The notes below the pieces were generated by a model that did no database searches, had not been told where the DNA came from, and worked only from the letters and a program-made list of their open reading frames with translations. A DNA stretch of 6,194 nt from Actinomycetes bacterium (GTDB taxonomy: Bacteria; Actinomycetota; Thermoleophilia; BMS3ABIN01), in the NCBI GenBank assembly GCA_021787775.1, contig JAJYLK010000078.1, positions 1-6,194 of the forward strand, written 5' to 3'. Shown piece by piece: positions 1 to 5,874 of this stretch (the stretch's first letter is position 1; each line of letters begins with the position of its first letter). The translations under genes were made by a program, and so were the position numbers.

Positions 1-791
1 CCGGAAGAGGAACCACTGTCGCTATTGTATGTCGCTGCCGCCTGCTGTTGCAGTTGCTGCTGCAGCGCAGCCTGATTGGCTTCTTCCTGCTGCTGCTCCT
101 GCTGCTGCAGCGTAGCGATATCCGTATTGATCGAGGCCAGCTTCTGCTGCCTGTCACTGATGCCGGATGTGATGTCATTCTTGTCGGAGGCCAGCTGGGA
201 GACAAGCGATTCCTGCGAACTCTTGTCGCTATCCAGCTTGGATTGCTCGTCCTCCATCTGGGACTTCAACATCTTGATCTGTTCGACATCGTTTCGGTCC
301 TGCTCGCTGAGCTTGGACAGCATGTCGTACGTAGAGAGAAAATCGTTGAGGTTGCTGGTATCCATCAGAACGTCCAGCATGCCGATGTCGCCGTTGCGGT
401 AGATGCTTGCCACGCGGTCGTTAAGGCGGCTCTGGGTGACACTGAGCGTCTGCGACGCCTGGGTCAGCTTCTGCTGATTTTCCTGAATGCTTCCCTGTAT
501 CTTGTCCAGCTGGACGTTGGCGGCATCATAGCTTTCCACCTTCGCCTCCAGCTGCATGTTGAGGCTGTCGATTTCGGACTTGACCGAATCGGCCTGCGAC
601 TGCTTGGCCGCTATGTCTCCCGCCGGATCTGCCAGCGCCAGGGCAGCCATGATGGCTAGCGGCACCAGTGCGATTAAGGAGAGACAAGCGATAAAGACCG
701 TTAGTCTTTTGAGGGGATGCTTATGTGGAGAACTGCTTTTGGGGGATTTATTGCTTTTAACTGCTGATAATGGGAATAGCTTAAACCTGAT
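1..791 (-). CDS. Exported coiled-coil protein, PcsB/RipA-like N-terminal half (partial)
   Basis: The reading frame is open from an in-frame TAA at 797-795 to the window edge, giving 263 codons; the C-terminus is missing. I place the start at an ATC codon (791-789), because a strong ribosome site (AAAGGAGG, 800-807) lies 8 nt upstream and no ATG, GTG or TTG occurs in frame until inside the membrane segment. Residues 1-29 are rich in Lys, Ser, His and Pro. Residues 30-54 form a hydrophobic segment ending ALA before DPAGD, which reads as a signal peptide with a likely cleavage site after Ala54. Two helical coiled-coil stretches (about 60-125 and 159-228) flank a segment containing RVASIYRNGDIGMLDVLMD (126-144), typical of the N-terminal domain of PcsB/EnvC/RipA-type peptidoglycan hydrolases or their activators. 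A Gln/Ala-rich linker (about 222-250) then leads to a Ser-rich end. A C-terminal NlpC/P60, M23, CHAP or similar domain is expected but not visible. The protein probably acts outside the membrane in cell-wall cleavage at division. The family call is moderately sure; the enzyme type is unknown. Confidence 0.75.
   Translation of the reverse strand, partial: MRFKLFPLSAVKSNKSPKSSSPHKHPLKRLTVFIACLSLIALVPLAIMAALALADPAGDIAAKQSQADSVKSEIDSLNMQLEAKVESYDAANVQLDKIQGSIQENQQKLTQASQTLSVTQSRLNDRVASIYRNGDIGMLDVLMDTSNLNDFLSTYDMLSKLSEQDRNDVEQIKMLKSQMEDEQSKLDSDKSSQESLVSQLASDKNDITSGISDRQQKLASINTDIATLQQQEQQQEEANQAALQQQLQQQAAATYNSDSGSSS
42..115 (-). repeat. CAG/CTG-rich low-complexity tract encoding a Gln-rich linker
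   Basis: On the minus strand this stretch is dominated by CAG codons. It encodes runs such as LQQQEQQQEE and LQQQLQQQAAA in the linker after the second coiled coil of the exported protein. It is imperfect, with GAA, GCT and CAA interruptions, so it is not a pure microsatellite. Its likely role is a flexible spacer between the coiled coil and a C-terminal domain beyond the window. Confidence 0.7.
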
Positions 792-861
792 GGTTTACGC
801 CTCCTTTAGGACACTTCAATGTCGGTCAGTTGGCATACGCTTTGGCTAACAAAACCTGATG
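783..861. repeat. 10-bp direct repeat AAACCTGATG (783-792 and 852-861)
   Basis: The plus strand carries AAACCTGATG twice, at 783-792 and 852-861, 69 nt apart. On the minus strand each reads CATCAGGTTT. One copy lies at the predicted transcription start of the coiled-coil gene and the other covers its ATC start codon. Exact 10-bp identity in a short AT-rich gap could be chance or a binding site or duplication; I infer no function. Confidence 0.5.
800..807 (-). promoter_or_regulatory. Strong Shine-Dalgarno site that fixes an ATC start
   Basis: The minus strand reads AAAGGAGG here, the best Shine-Dalgarno match in the window. It is followed by 8 nt (CGTAAACC) and then ATC (791-789). An in-frame TAA lies within that spacer, so translation from this site can only begin downstream of it. 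ATC is the codon at normal start spacing. Confidence 0.7.
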
Positions 862-956
862 CACCTTAGCAAGGCATTTTAATTAAGTCAACAAAACCGG
901 CTAAAATAACGAGAAATTCATGCAATTTGCGTCAATTTTCTAAGGGAAAATCACTA
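808..956. other. AT-rich intergenic region between amidase and coiled-coil protein
   Basis: This gap of about 150 nt is clearly richer in A and T than the coding sequence around it. It holds the candidate promoter (863-891), one copy of the 10-bp direct repeat, and a short inverted repeat on the minus strand (GCTAA/TTAGC with a 16-nt loop, at 845-870) that overlaps the -10 element. A weak A/T hairpin (935-951) follows the amidase stop but has no clear U-run after it. I see no gene or structured RNA here. Confidence 0.6.
863..891 (-). promoter_or_regulatory. Candidate sigma-70-type promoter for the coiled-coil protein gene
   Basis: On the minus strand TTGACT (891-886) is followed by exactly 17 nt and TAAGGT (868-863). 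The -35 matches five of six consensus bases. The -10 keeps the most conserved T, A and final T but only three of six overall. Transcription would start near 856, leaving a leader of about 65 nt before the ATC at 791. It lies in the AT-rich gap after the amidase stop, where a promoter is expected. It was judged by eye without statistical support. Confidence 0.5.
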
Positions 957-2024
957 CTAACCGGCAAAATATGCCCTGAGACCGGCCATAATCGCCGAAG
1001 CTTCCCTGGCAGCGAGCTCGTCTTCGGATAAACTGGCGACACCTGCCAGATTGGTGAGGAAGAGCGGTTCCACCAGGATGGCGGTCATCGCGGTCTCCCG
1101 GAGGACGGCATAGTTGCGTCCCAGCACAGGCATCGCCGGTACTTGCAACTCCGTCGCCAGGCTGTCGACGATATTCTGCGCCAGCATCTTTCCCTGCTCG
1201 GAGAAGTATCCCTCGCGGCAGAAAAAATACCCGGCTGAGCCCTGCGCCCTGTGGCTGCTGGCGCTGTTGTGGTGGATGCTGACGAAGAGGTCGGCACTGC
1301 GGAGGTTTGCCAGCGCCGTCCGCTCATATAGATCCAAGCCGGAATCGGTTTCCCTGGTCAGGATGACACTTGCGCCCAGAGATTCGAGCGCGGCAGCCAG
1401 GTTGAGCGCCGTCTTCAGGTTCAGATTTTTCTCGGTGATGCCGCCGGCCGCAACGGCGCCGGCATCCTCACCGCCATGCCCGGGGTCGATCGCCACGGTC
1501 AGGCTGCCCAGCGAGCGGCCGCCGGCATAGCCGCCGTTCCGGTCAGGGATCTTGGCGCCGCTGCTGTGCGGCTCGCCGTCCTTGGTGACCTTGGCCATCA
1601 CCTTGAGGACGGACTCATCCACCATCCCGTCCATCACCATGCCGGCGTTTTTCTGAAAATCGAGCACGGCCCGCTCCGTTTCGGAGCCGAAGATGGCGTC
1701 TTCCGGTCCGGCATTGAAGCCCAACCGGTTGAGCGAACGCTGCAGGGTAAGCACGTCCGCGCCGCGAAAGGGCGGAATGCGCAGGTAAAGCAGCCTCTCC
1801 CCCGGCTCGTAGCGAGCCTCAACCAGTTCCTGCCATGTGTTTTCGGCGACAATGCCGTCGACAAGAAGTCCGATGTTTTGCTGGAAACACAAGACGGCCG
1901 CCTGGGTGTCGGGGCCGAAAAGACCATCCACACCGTCGGTGCCGACGTCATATCCGAGACCGGAGAGCCTGGACTGTACATCCAGGACTTCCTTGCCTCT
2001 GTCACCTAGCTTCAACGTTCTCAA
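957..2024 (-). CDS. N-acetylmuramoyl-L-alanine amidase, CwlM-like (two PG-binding domains + Amidase_3)
   Basis: This 355-residue protein has two PG_binding_1 repeats (about 5-68, with FQQNIGLLVDG; and 83-145, with FQKNAGMVMDG), a linker rich in Gly, Asp and Lys, and a C-terminal Amidase_3 domain (about 176-354). The expected zinc ligands are present: His183 in DPGHGG, Glu198 in ITEKN and His251 in SIHHNS. The probable catalytic Glu319 is in VEPLFLTN. The family cleaves the bond between N-acetylmuramic acid and L-alanine in peptidoglycan. No signal peptide or membrane segment is visible at the N-terminus. The start is TTG, supported by AAGGTGA 7 nt upstream; the frame is open to a TAG further upstream but has no other usual start. 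Domain order, length and the missing signal resemble actinobacterial CwlM (Rv3915 type), a cytoplasmic regulator of MurA. Unlike the mycobacterial protein as I recall it, this one keeps its metal ligands. It lies 69 nt after thiD. The fold is certain; whether it is a true hydrolase or a regulator is open. Confidence 0.93.
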   Translation of the reverse strand: MRTLKLGDRGKEVLDVQSRLSGLGYDVGTDGVDGLFGPDTQAAVLCFQQNIGLLVDGIVAENTWQELVEARYEPGERLLYLRIPPFRGADVLTLQRSLNRLGFNAGPEDAIFGSETERAVLDFQKNAGMVMDGMVDESVLKVMAKVTKDGEPHSSGAKIPDRNGGYAGGRSLGSLTVAIDPGHGGEDAGAVAAGGITEKNLNLKTALNLAAALESLGASVILTRETDSGLDLYERTALANLRSADLFVSIHHNSASSHRAQGSAGYFFCREGYFSEQGKMLAQNIVDSLATELQVPAMPVLGRNYAVLRETAMTAILVEPLFLTNLAGVASLSEDELAAREASAIMAGLRAYFAG

Positions 2025-2031
2025 ACAGGGG

Positions 2032-2038
2032 TCACCTT
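2032..2038 (-). promoter_or_regulatory. Ribosome binding site supporting the TTG start of the amidase
   Basis: AAGGTGA on the minus strand ends 7 nt before the TTG at 2024-2022. It decides the start, since no ATG or GTG lies in frame between the upstream TAG and this codon. It also shows that the amidase can be initiated independently of thiD translation. Confidence 0.65.
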
Positions 2039-2093
2039 CGGATCGGCGATTTAGGTGCGGAACCCAGATCCCGCAACAATCTGAGCCCTAAGG

Positions 2094-2909
2094 TTAAAGC
2101 TTGCCGGTCCCAGGTTCAAGCCGGGGCGGCCACGGCGTGCGCAGCCCGTGCCCGGGAGCGACGGCCGCCGCGATTCCCCGGGCGACGTATTCATGCGCCG
2201 AGCGTGCGGCTGCTTCCAGGCCGGCGCCCCGTGCCAGAAATGCCACCAGCGCGGCTGAAAAGAGACAGCCGGTGCCGTGGTATTCAGGCGCATCGCCTGC
2301 ACGCCTTCCCTGGATCACCGTCACCCGGCCGCCGTCGCACAACACGTCGGCAGGGTCTCCATCGAGGTGCCCGCCGGTGACGCAGGCGGCGGCAGCCCCC
2401 AGAGCGACCAGCTCCGCTGCCGCCCCGCGAGCATCGTCAAGCGTGCGCACGCTGGCGCCAGCAAGTATCGCCGCCTCGGAGATGTTCGGCGTGACCACGC
2501 GACAGAGCGGCAGCAGCTTTTCGCGGATCGCGCGCGCCAGCTGCGGCTCCGCCAGGATGCCGCCGTCAGTGCTTTTCAGCACGGGGTCGATCACCAGCGG
2601 CGCTCCGCCCGCCTCAGCGACCCCGTCGGCGACCGCCTCCGCGATCGCGGCAGTCGCCAGCATGCCGGTCTTCATGGCACGAGGTTTGATATCAGCCAGC
2701 AGCACCCGCAGCTGCTCCTTCACCAGCGCCGCATCGAGGGGATGGACACCGCTGACGCCGGCGGTGTTTTGTGATGTGATGGCCGTGATAACGCCGAGAC
2801 CGTAAAGTCCCAGCCGGTCGAAAGTGCGCAGATCGGCCTGGATGCCCGCCCCTGCTCCGGGATCGGAGCCGGCGATGCTGAGGACGGTTTTGAGCGCCGG
2901 CGGATTCAT
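2094..2909 (-). CDS. thiD: ThiD, hydroxymethylpyrimidine/phosphomethylpyrimidine kinase
   Basis: The protein phosphorylates HMP and then HMP-P to HMP-PP, the pyrimidine substrate of ThiE, in the cytoplasm. Its 271 residues fit the usual length of a stand-alone ThiD in the ribokinase fold. Signatures in order are SIAGSDPGAGAGIQAD (11-26), TSQNT (45-49), MKTGML (79-84), VIDPVLKS (106-113), VTPNISEAAIL (139-149) and the anion-hole motif HGTGC (211-215). There is no fused ThiE or ThiN domain. The ATG start shares ATGA with the thiL stop, giving a 4-nt overlap, and only a weak AGG precedes it, so translation is probably coupled to thiL. One departure from the familiar form is VIDPVLKSTDG where many homologues read VVDPVMVAKSG. 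The protein ends with TAA and the amidase follows after a short gap. Confidence 0.96.
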   Translation of the reverse strand: MNPPALKTVLSIAGSDPGAGAGIQADLRTFDRLGLYGLGVITAITSQNTAGVSGVHPLDAALVKEQLRVLLADIKPRAMKTGMLATAAIAEAVADGVAEAGGAPLVIDPVLKSTDGGILAEPQLARAIREKLLPLCRVVTPNISEAAILAGASVRTLDDARGAAAELVALGAAAACVTGGHLDGDPADVLCDGGRVTVIQGRRAGDAPEYHGTGCLFSAALVAFLARGAGLEAAARSAHEYVARGIAAAVAPGHGLRTPWPPRLEPGTGKL

Positions 2910-3898
2910 CGCCTGAAATGATCGAAGCCACGTTTCGCCAGCGGCAGTTCCGCGCCCCGGGAGTCGATCATGATGATGCCCGTGGCGGCGGTCATCTGGC
3001 CGATATCCGTCACGAGGGTACCGGCCGCCTCGATGGCGCCGGCGATGCGGCCGGCTTTATCTGGCGGCGCGGCGATCAGAAGCTCGTAATCCTCGCCTCC
3101 GTATATCGCCAGCTCCTGAAGCTCCCAACCGTGCCGGCCCGCCGCCTCAGGCAGACTTTCATATACAGGGATGGCATCCGCCATAATCCTGGCGCCGGTG
3201 CCGCTGGCCGCACACATGTGCCACAGATCAGTGGCCAGCCCGTCGCTGATATCAGTCATGGCGGCCGCACCGGCCAGCCGCGCCGCATGGCCTTCCGCCA
3301 GCCTTGCGACCGGTGTGTTGAGCGCAGCCAGCAATTGGGGAAATCCCTCTCCGGAAGCTTGTTGGATCAATCTCAGCCCGGCGGCAGCGCCGCCCAGGCG
3401 GCCCGTTACGAGAATGCGGTCCCCCGGATGGGCTCCGGAGCGAAGAACCGGCTTCTCCCCGGCCTCAAGCTGGCCGGAAAGTGACACCGACAGGGCCAGG
3501 GGGCCTGGAGAACCGGTGGTGTCGCCGCCGACGACGGCGGTGCCGGTTTTGACCGCCAGCGAGGCGATGCCCTCACAAATGCCGGTGATCAAATCGACCG
3601 GGGTGTCACCCGCGCAGGCTATCGTCAGCAGCGCATAACGCGGAGATGCGCCCATGGCCGCCATATCGCTGAGGTTGACTGCCAGGCATTTATGGCCCAG
3701 TTGTTCGGGCGCCTGCCAGTCTTTCCAGAAATGCACTCCTTCGAGGAGCAGATCCGTAGTCCAGACCTGCATGCCGGCACCAGGAACGGTCACCGCCGCG
3801 TCATCGCCGATGCCCACGGGTATGGCCGCCGCCGTGGACGAGAAGAGGCGACGAAAACGGTCCAGCAGAGCCTCTTCGCCCAGTTCACCGACTAACAA
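2906..3898 (-). CDS. thiL: ThiL, thiamine-monophosphate kinase
   Basis: ThiL uses ATP to turn thiamine monophosphate into thiamine pyrophosphate, the active cofactor, the last step of the pathway. The 330 residues match the family, which belongs to the PurM/HypE/SelD-type fold. Diagnostic motifs are GIGDDAA (29-35), TTDLLLEGVHF (47-57), NLSDMAAMGA (75-84), GGDTT (124-128), TDISDGLATD (215-224) and YGGEDYELL (266-274); the Asp-rich ones bind magnesium and ATP. The TTG start at 3898-3896 overlaps the end of thiC by 7 nt. It is supported by GGTGAG (3907-3912) 8 nt upstream and by the usual N-terminal pattern GELGEEALLDRFRRLF. The gene overlaps thiD by 4 nt at its other end, placing it inside a translationally coupled thi operon. 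No key residue seems lost. Confidence 0.96.
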   Translation of the reverse strand: MLVGELGEEALLDRFRRLFSSTAAAIPVGIGDDAAVTVPGAGMQVWTTDLLLEGVHFWKDWQAPEQLGHKCLAVNLSDMAAMGASPRYALLTIACAGDTPVDLITGICEGIASLAVKTGTAVVGGDTTGSPGPLALSVSLSGQLEAGEKPVLRSGAHPGDRILVTGRLGGAAAGLRLIQQASGEGFPQLLAALNTPVARLAEGHAARLAGAAAMTDISDGLATDLWHMCAASGTGARIMADAIPVYESLPEAAGRHGWELQELAIYGGEDYELLIAAPPDKAGRIAGAIEAAGTLVTDIGQMTAATGIIMIDSRGAELPLAKRGFDHFRR

Positions 3899-5205
3899 CC
3901 GGAAATCTCACCAGCTTTCAGCCCCAGATGCTCCGAAACGATCTTCATGGCGCAGAGTTCGCCGCACATGCTGCAGCCGTCCACCGACGAGCTGCGGCGG
4001 GCGTCGTAAATCGAGCGCGCCGCCTTGGGATCGACTGCCAGCCCGATCTGAGCATCCCAGTCCAGCGCCTTCCTTGCGCCGGCCATGCGCCGGTCCCACT
4101 CGAACGCGCCGGGCACCCCCTTGGCGATGTCGGCCGCGTGGGCCGCGATGCGCGAAGCGATTACACCTTCATGGACATCTTCGACCGTAGGCAGGCCCAG
4201 ATGCTCGGCTGAGGTCACGTAGCAAAGATAGTCTGCCCCGGCGGCCCCGGCAACCGCGCCGCCGATAGCGGCGGTGATGTGATCGTAGCCCGGCGCCACG
4301 TCGGTCACCAGAGGTCCAAGCACGTACAAAGGCGCGCCTCCGGTGAGTTTCTTGGCCATGCGAATGTTGGCCTCCACATCCGGAAGCGGCACGTGTCCCG
4401 GTCCCTCGATCATCGCCTGTACGCCAGCTTCGCGGGCTGTTTGCGCCAGGCCGCCGAGAGTAACCAGCTCCTGGAACTGGGCCCGGTCGCTGGCGTCGGC
4501 GAGACAGCCGGGCCTGAGGCCATCACCAAGGCTGATGGTGACATCCCATTTGGACAGCACCTCGAGCAGCAGGTCAAAATCTTCGTAAAAGGGATTCTCG
4601 CGGTCGTGATGGAGCATCCAGGCGATCATGAAAGCGCCGCCACGGCTGACAACATCCATCAGCCGCCCCTGCGCCTGTAGGTGCTCCAGCGCCGAGCGGG
4701 TCAGGCCGGCGTGGATGGTCATGAAATCAACGCCCTCGGCCGCCTGGCTTTCAACGACGCCCAGCAGGTCGTCGCGAGTCATGGCCACAACGCTGCCGCC
4801 GCTTTCGCGCGCCGCCGTCGCTGCCTCGTAGATCGGCACCGTCCCGAACGGCAATTCGCTGCCGGCGATCAGCGTCCGGCGCAACTGGCCAACTTCGCCA
4901 CCGCCACTGGAGAGATCCATCACCGTATCGGCCCCGGCCGCCACCGCCGCGCCCAGTTTCCTGACCTCTTCCTCGCGGGAAAAGATCTCGCTGGAAGCGC
5001 CGATGTTGGCGTTTACCTTGGTCCTCAGACCGCTGCCGATGCCTGTCGGCCTCACATGTCTGCCGCCGCTTGCCCTGGGTACTACGACTGTTCCAGCCAG
5101 CACCTGCTCGCAAAGCTTTTCCCGGTCGATGGATTCCAAGAGCGCCACGGCGTCCAGCTGAGCCGGAACGCCTCCGGAAGCCAGCTGTCCGAGTAGCGTC
5201 ATCAT
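3892..5205 (-). CDS. thiC: ThiC, phosphomethylpyrimidine synthase (short form)
   Basis: ThiC is the unusual radical SAM enzyme that rearranges aminoimidazole ribotide, a purine intermediate, into HMP-P. It carries a 4Fe-4S cluster and is oxygen-sensitive. The 437 residues are the short form, lacking the N-terminal extension of the E. coli enzyme. Motifs seen are KVNANIG (63-69), MDLSSGGG (96-103), GTVPIYEA (121-128), TIHAG (163-167), SLGDGLRPG (225-233), MIEGPGHVPLP (265-275), YVLGPLVTDVAPGYDHI (294-310) and EHLGLP (334-339); His271 and His335 are the expected metal ligands. The C-terminal cluster motif is CSMCGELC, with Cys411, Cys414 and Cys418. The first ATG (5205) shares ATGA with the thiE stop. 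The second ATG (5202) is better spaced, 8 nt from the GAGG core of AAGAGGG, so the true protein may be one residue shorter. A Ser replaces the usual Pro in CYVTSAEHLGLP. Confidence 0.97.
   Translation of the reverse strand: MMTLLGQLASGGVPAQLDAVALLESIDREKLCEQVLAGTVVVPRASGGRHVRPTGIGSGLRTKVNANIGASSEIFSREEEVRKLGAAVAAGADTVMDLSSGGGEVGQLRRTLIAGSELPFGTVPIYEAATAARESGGSVVAMTRDDLLGVVESQAAEGVDFMTIHAGLTRSALEHLQAQGRLMDVVSRGGAFMIAWMLHHDRENPFYEDFDLLLEVLSKWDVTISLGDGLRPGCLADASDRAQFQELVTLGGLAQTAREAGVQAMIEGPGHVPLPDVEANIRMAKKLTGGAPLYVLGPLVTDVAPGYDHITAAIGGAVAGAAGADYLCYVTSAEHLGLPTVEDVHEGVIASRIAAHAADIAKGVPGAFEWDRRMAGARKALDWDAQIGLAVDPKAARSIYDARRSSSVDGCSMCGELCAMKIVSEHLGLKAGEISGC
3907..3912 (-). promoter_or_regulatory. 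Ribosome binding site of thiL, inside thiC
   Basis: GGTGAG on the minus strand lies within the last codons of thiC, 8 nt before the TTG start of thiL. It supports the TTG over later in-frame starts and implies that thiL is translated as ribosomes finish thiC. Confidence 0.6.
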
Positions 5206-5861
5206 CCGGCCCTCTTGGCCTCGGCTGCGGTCACCAGCGAGGACCTGGCGTCTTCCAGCGCCCGCCTCAGCTCAGCGGTGGCCGCCACCATGTCGTCGGC
5301 CATCGCTACGGCGGAAAGGACCGCCACGCCGTCGGCTCCGGCTTCGACGCATTCGGCCAGATTGCCGGCGCCGATGCCGCCAATCGCCACCACGGGTATA
5401 TTCAACAGCGCCTTGATCTTGGCGATTCGCTGGGGTCCGAACGGCAGTTTGCCCGGTTTGGTGGCTGTGGCATATACCGCCCCCACCCCCACGTACGTTG
5501 CCCCCTCCTGCACCGCTTTCAGCGCTTCGGTGTGATTGGAAACGGATTTGCCGACGATCCGGGCACGGCCGAGCATCCTGAGCGCTGCCGGCACGGGCAT
5601 GTCGTCCTGTCCGACATGCAGGCCTTCGGCTTTAGAGGCCATCGCGATGCCGACATGGTCATTGATGATCAACGGGATGCCGGCTTCCTGTGTGAGCTCA
5701 TGGATACGTGTGGCGATCTTCAGCACCTCTCCCATGCTGCGCCGTTTTATCCGCAACTGGATGGCTGTGGCGCCCCCCTCGACCGCGGCAGCGGCCACGT
5801 CATAGTGGTCCCTGCCGAGCTCGGGAATCGATGCGGTAATGACGTACAATCCAAGATTCAC
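5202..5861 (-). CDS. thiE: ThiE, thiamine-phosphate synthase
   Basis: ThiE joins HMP-PP to thiazole phosphate, releasing pyrophosphate and giving thiamine monophosphate. The 219 residues form the expected single TIM-barrel domain. Ligand-binding motifs in order are QLRIK (35-39), LIINDH (64-69), GLHVGQDD (80-87), GKSVSNHTE (104-112), YVGVGAVYATATK (123-135), VVAIGGI (157-163) and ADGVAVLSAV (176-185). The diphosphate- and magnesium-binding Asn, Asp, Ser, Thr and Lys residues all appear present. Common versions of the motifs read INDR and GPVFPTxTK, so His at residue 69 and AVYATATK are mild variants. The GTG start has AGGAG 7 nt upstream. The same ribosome site overlaps the stop codon of the preceding gene, and the thiE stop overlaps thiC by 4 nt, so thiE is embedded in the operon rather than heading it. 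Confidence 0.95.
   Translation of the reverse strand: MNLGLYVITASIPELGRDHYDVAAAAVEGGATAIQLRIKRRSMGEVLKIATRIHELTQEAGIPLIINDHVGIAMASKAEGLHVGQDDMPVPAALRMLGRARIVGKSVSNHTEALKAVQEGATYVGVGAVYATATKPGKLPFGPQRIAKIKALLNIPVVAIGGIGAGNLAECVEAGADGVAVLSAVAMADDMVAATAELRRALEDARSSLVTAAEAKRAG
5210..5216 (-). promoter_or_regulatory. Ribosome binding site of thiC, inside thiE
   Basis: AAGAGGG on the minus strand sits in the last codons of thiE. Measured from its GAGG core it is 5 nt from the first thiC ATG and 8 nt from the second. The spacing favours the second ATG, although both give essentially the same protein. Confidence 0.5.
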
Positions 5862-5868
5862 GATGCTT

Positions 5869-5874
5869 CTCCTA
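5869..5874 (-). promoter_or_regulatory. Ribosome binding site of thiE overlapping the upstream stop codon
   Basis: TAGGAG on the minus strand combines the TAG stop of the upstream gene (5874-5872) with an AGGAG ribosome site placed 7 nt before the GTG start of thiE. This supports GTG as the start and indicates one transcript covering both genes. Confidence 0.7.

Noticed and set aside
42..115. CRISPR-like or tandem repeat array
   Set aside because: The repetition is at codon level (CAG runs), imperfect, in frame with the coiled-coil gene, and has no spacers.
48..659. Plus-strand open frame of 203 codons opposite the coiled-coil gene
   Set aside because: Its Leu-rich runs are the antisense reading of CAG-rich coiled-coil codons. 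The minus frame has a signal peptide and family-like motifs and is clearly the coding one.
910..935. Second promoter candidate, TTGACG on the minus strand
   Set aside because: The only -10-like hexamer (TTATTT) is 20 nt away and matches poorly. TTGACT with 17-nt spacing further downstream is better.
935..951. Hairpin ATTTTC/GAAAAT just after the amidase stop
   Set aside because: Six A/T-rich pairs (eight with G-U pairs) and no following run of T on the minus strand. It is too weak to call a terminator, though it could contribute to one.
2046..2090. Possible terminator hairpin between thiD and the amidase (CTCAGAT pairing with ATCTGGG)
   Set aside because: Only about seven pairs including a wobble, with a 9-nt loop and no U-run after it. 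It does not support termination.
2101..2805. Plus-strand open frame of 234 codons opposite thiD
   Set aside because: The Ala/Ser/Arg/Pro-rich translation is typical of an antisense shadow, and thiD on the other strand carries every family motif.
5862..5871. TPP riboswitch ahead of thiE
   Set aside because: Only 10 nt separate thiE from the upstream stop codon and no TPP aptamer core is visible there or in the other gaps of the window.
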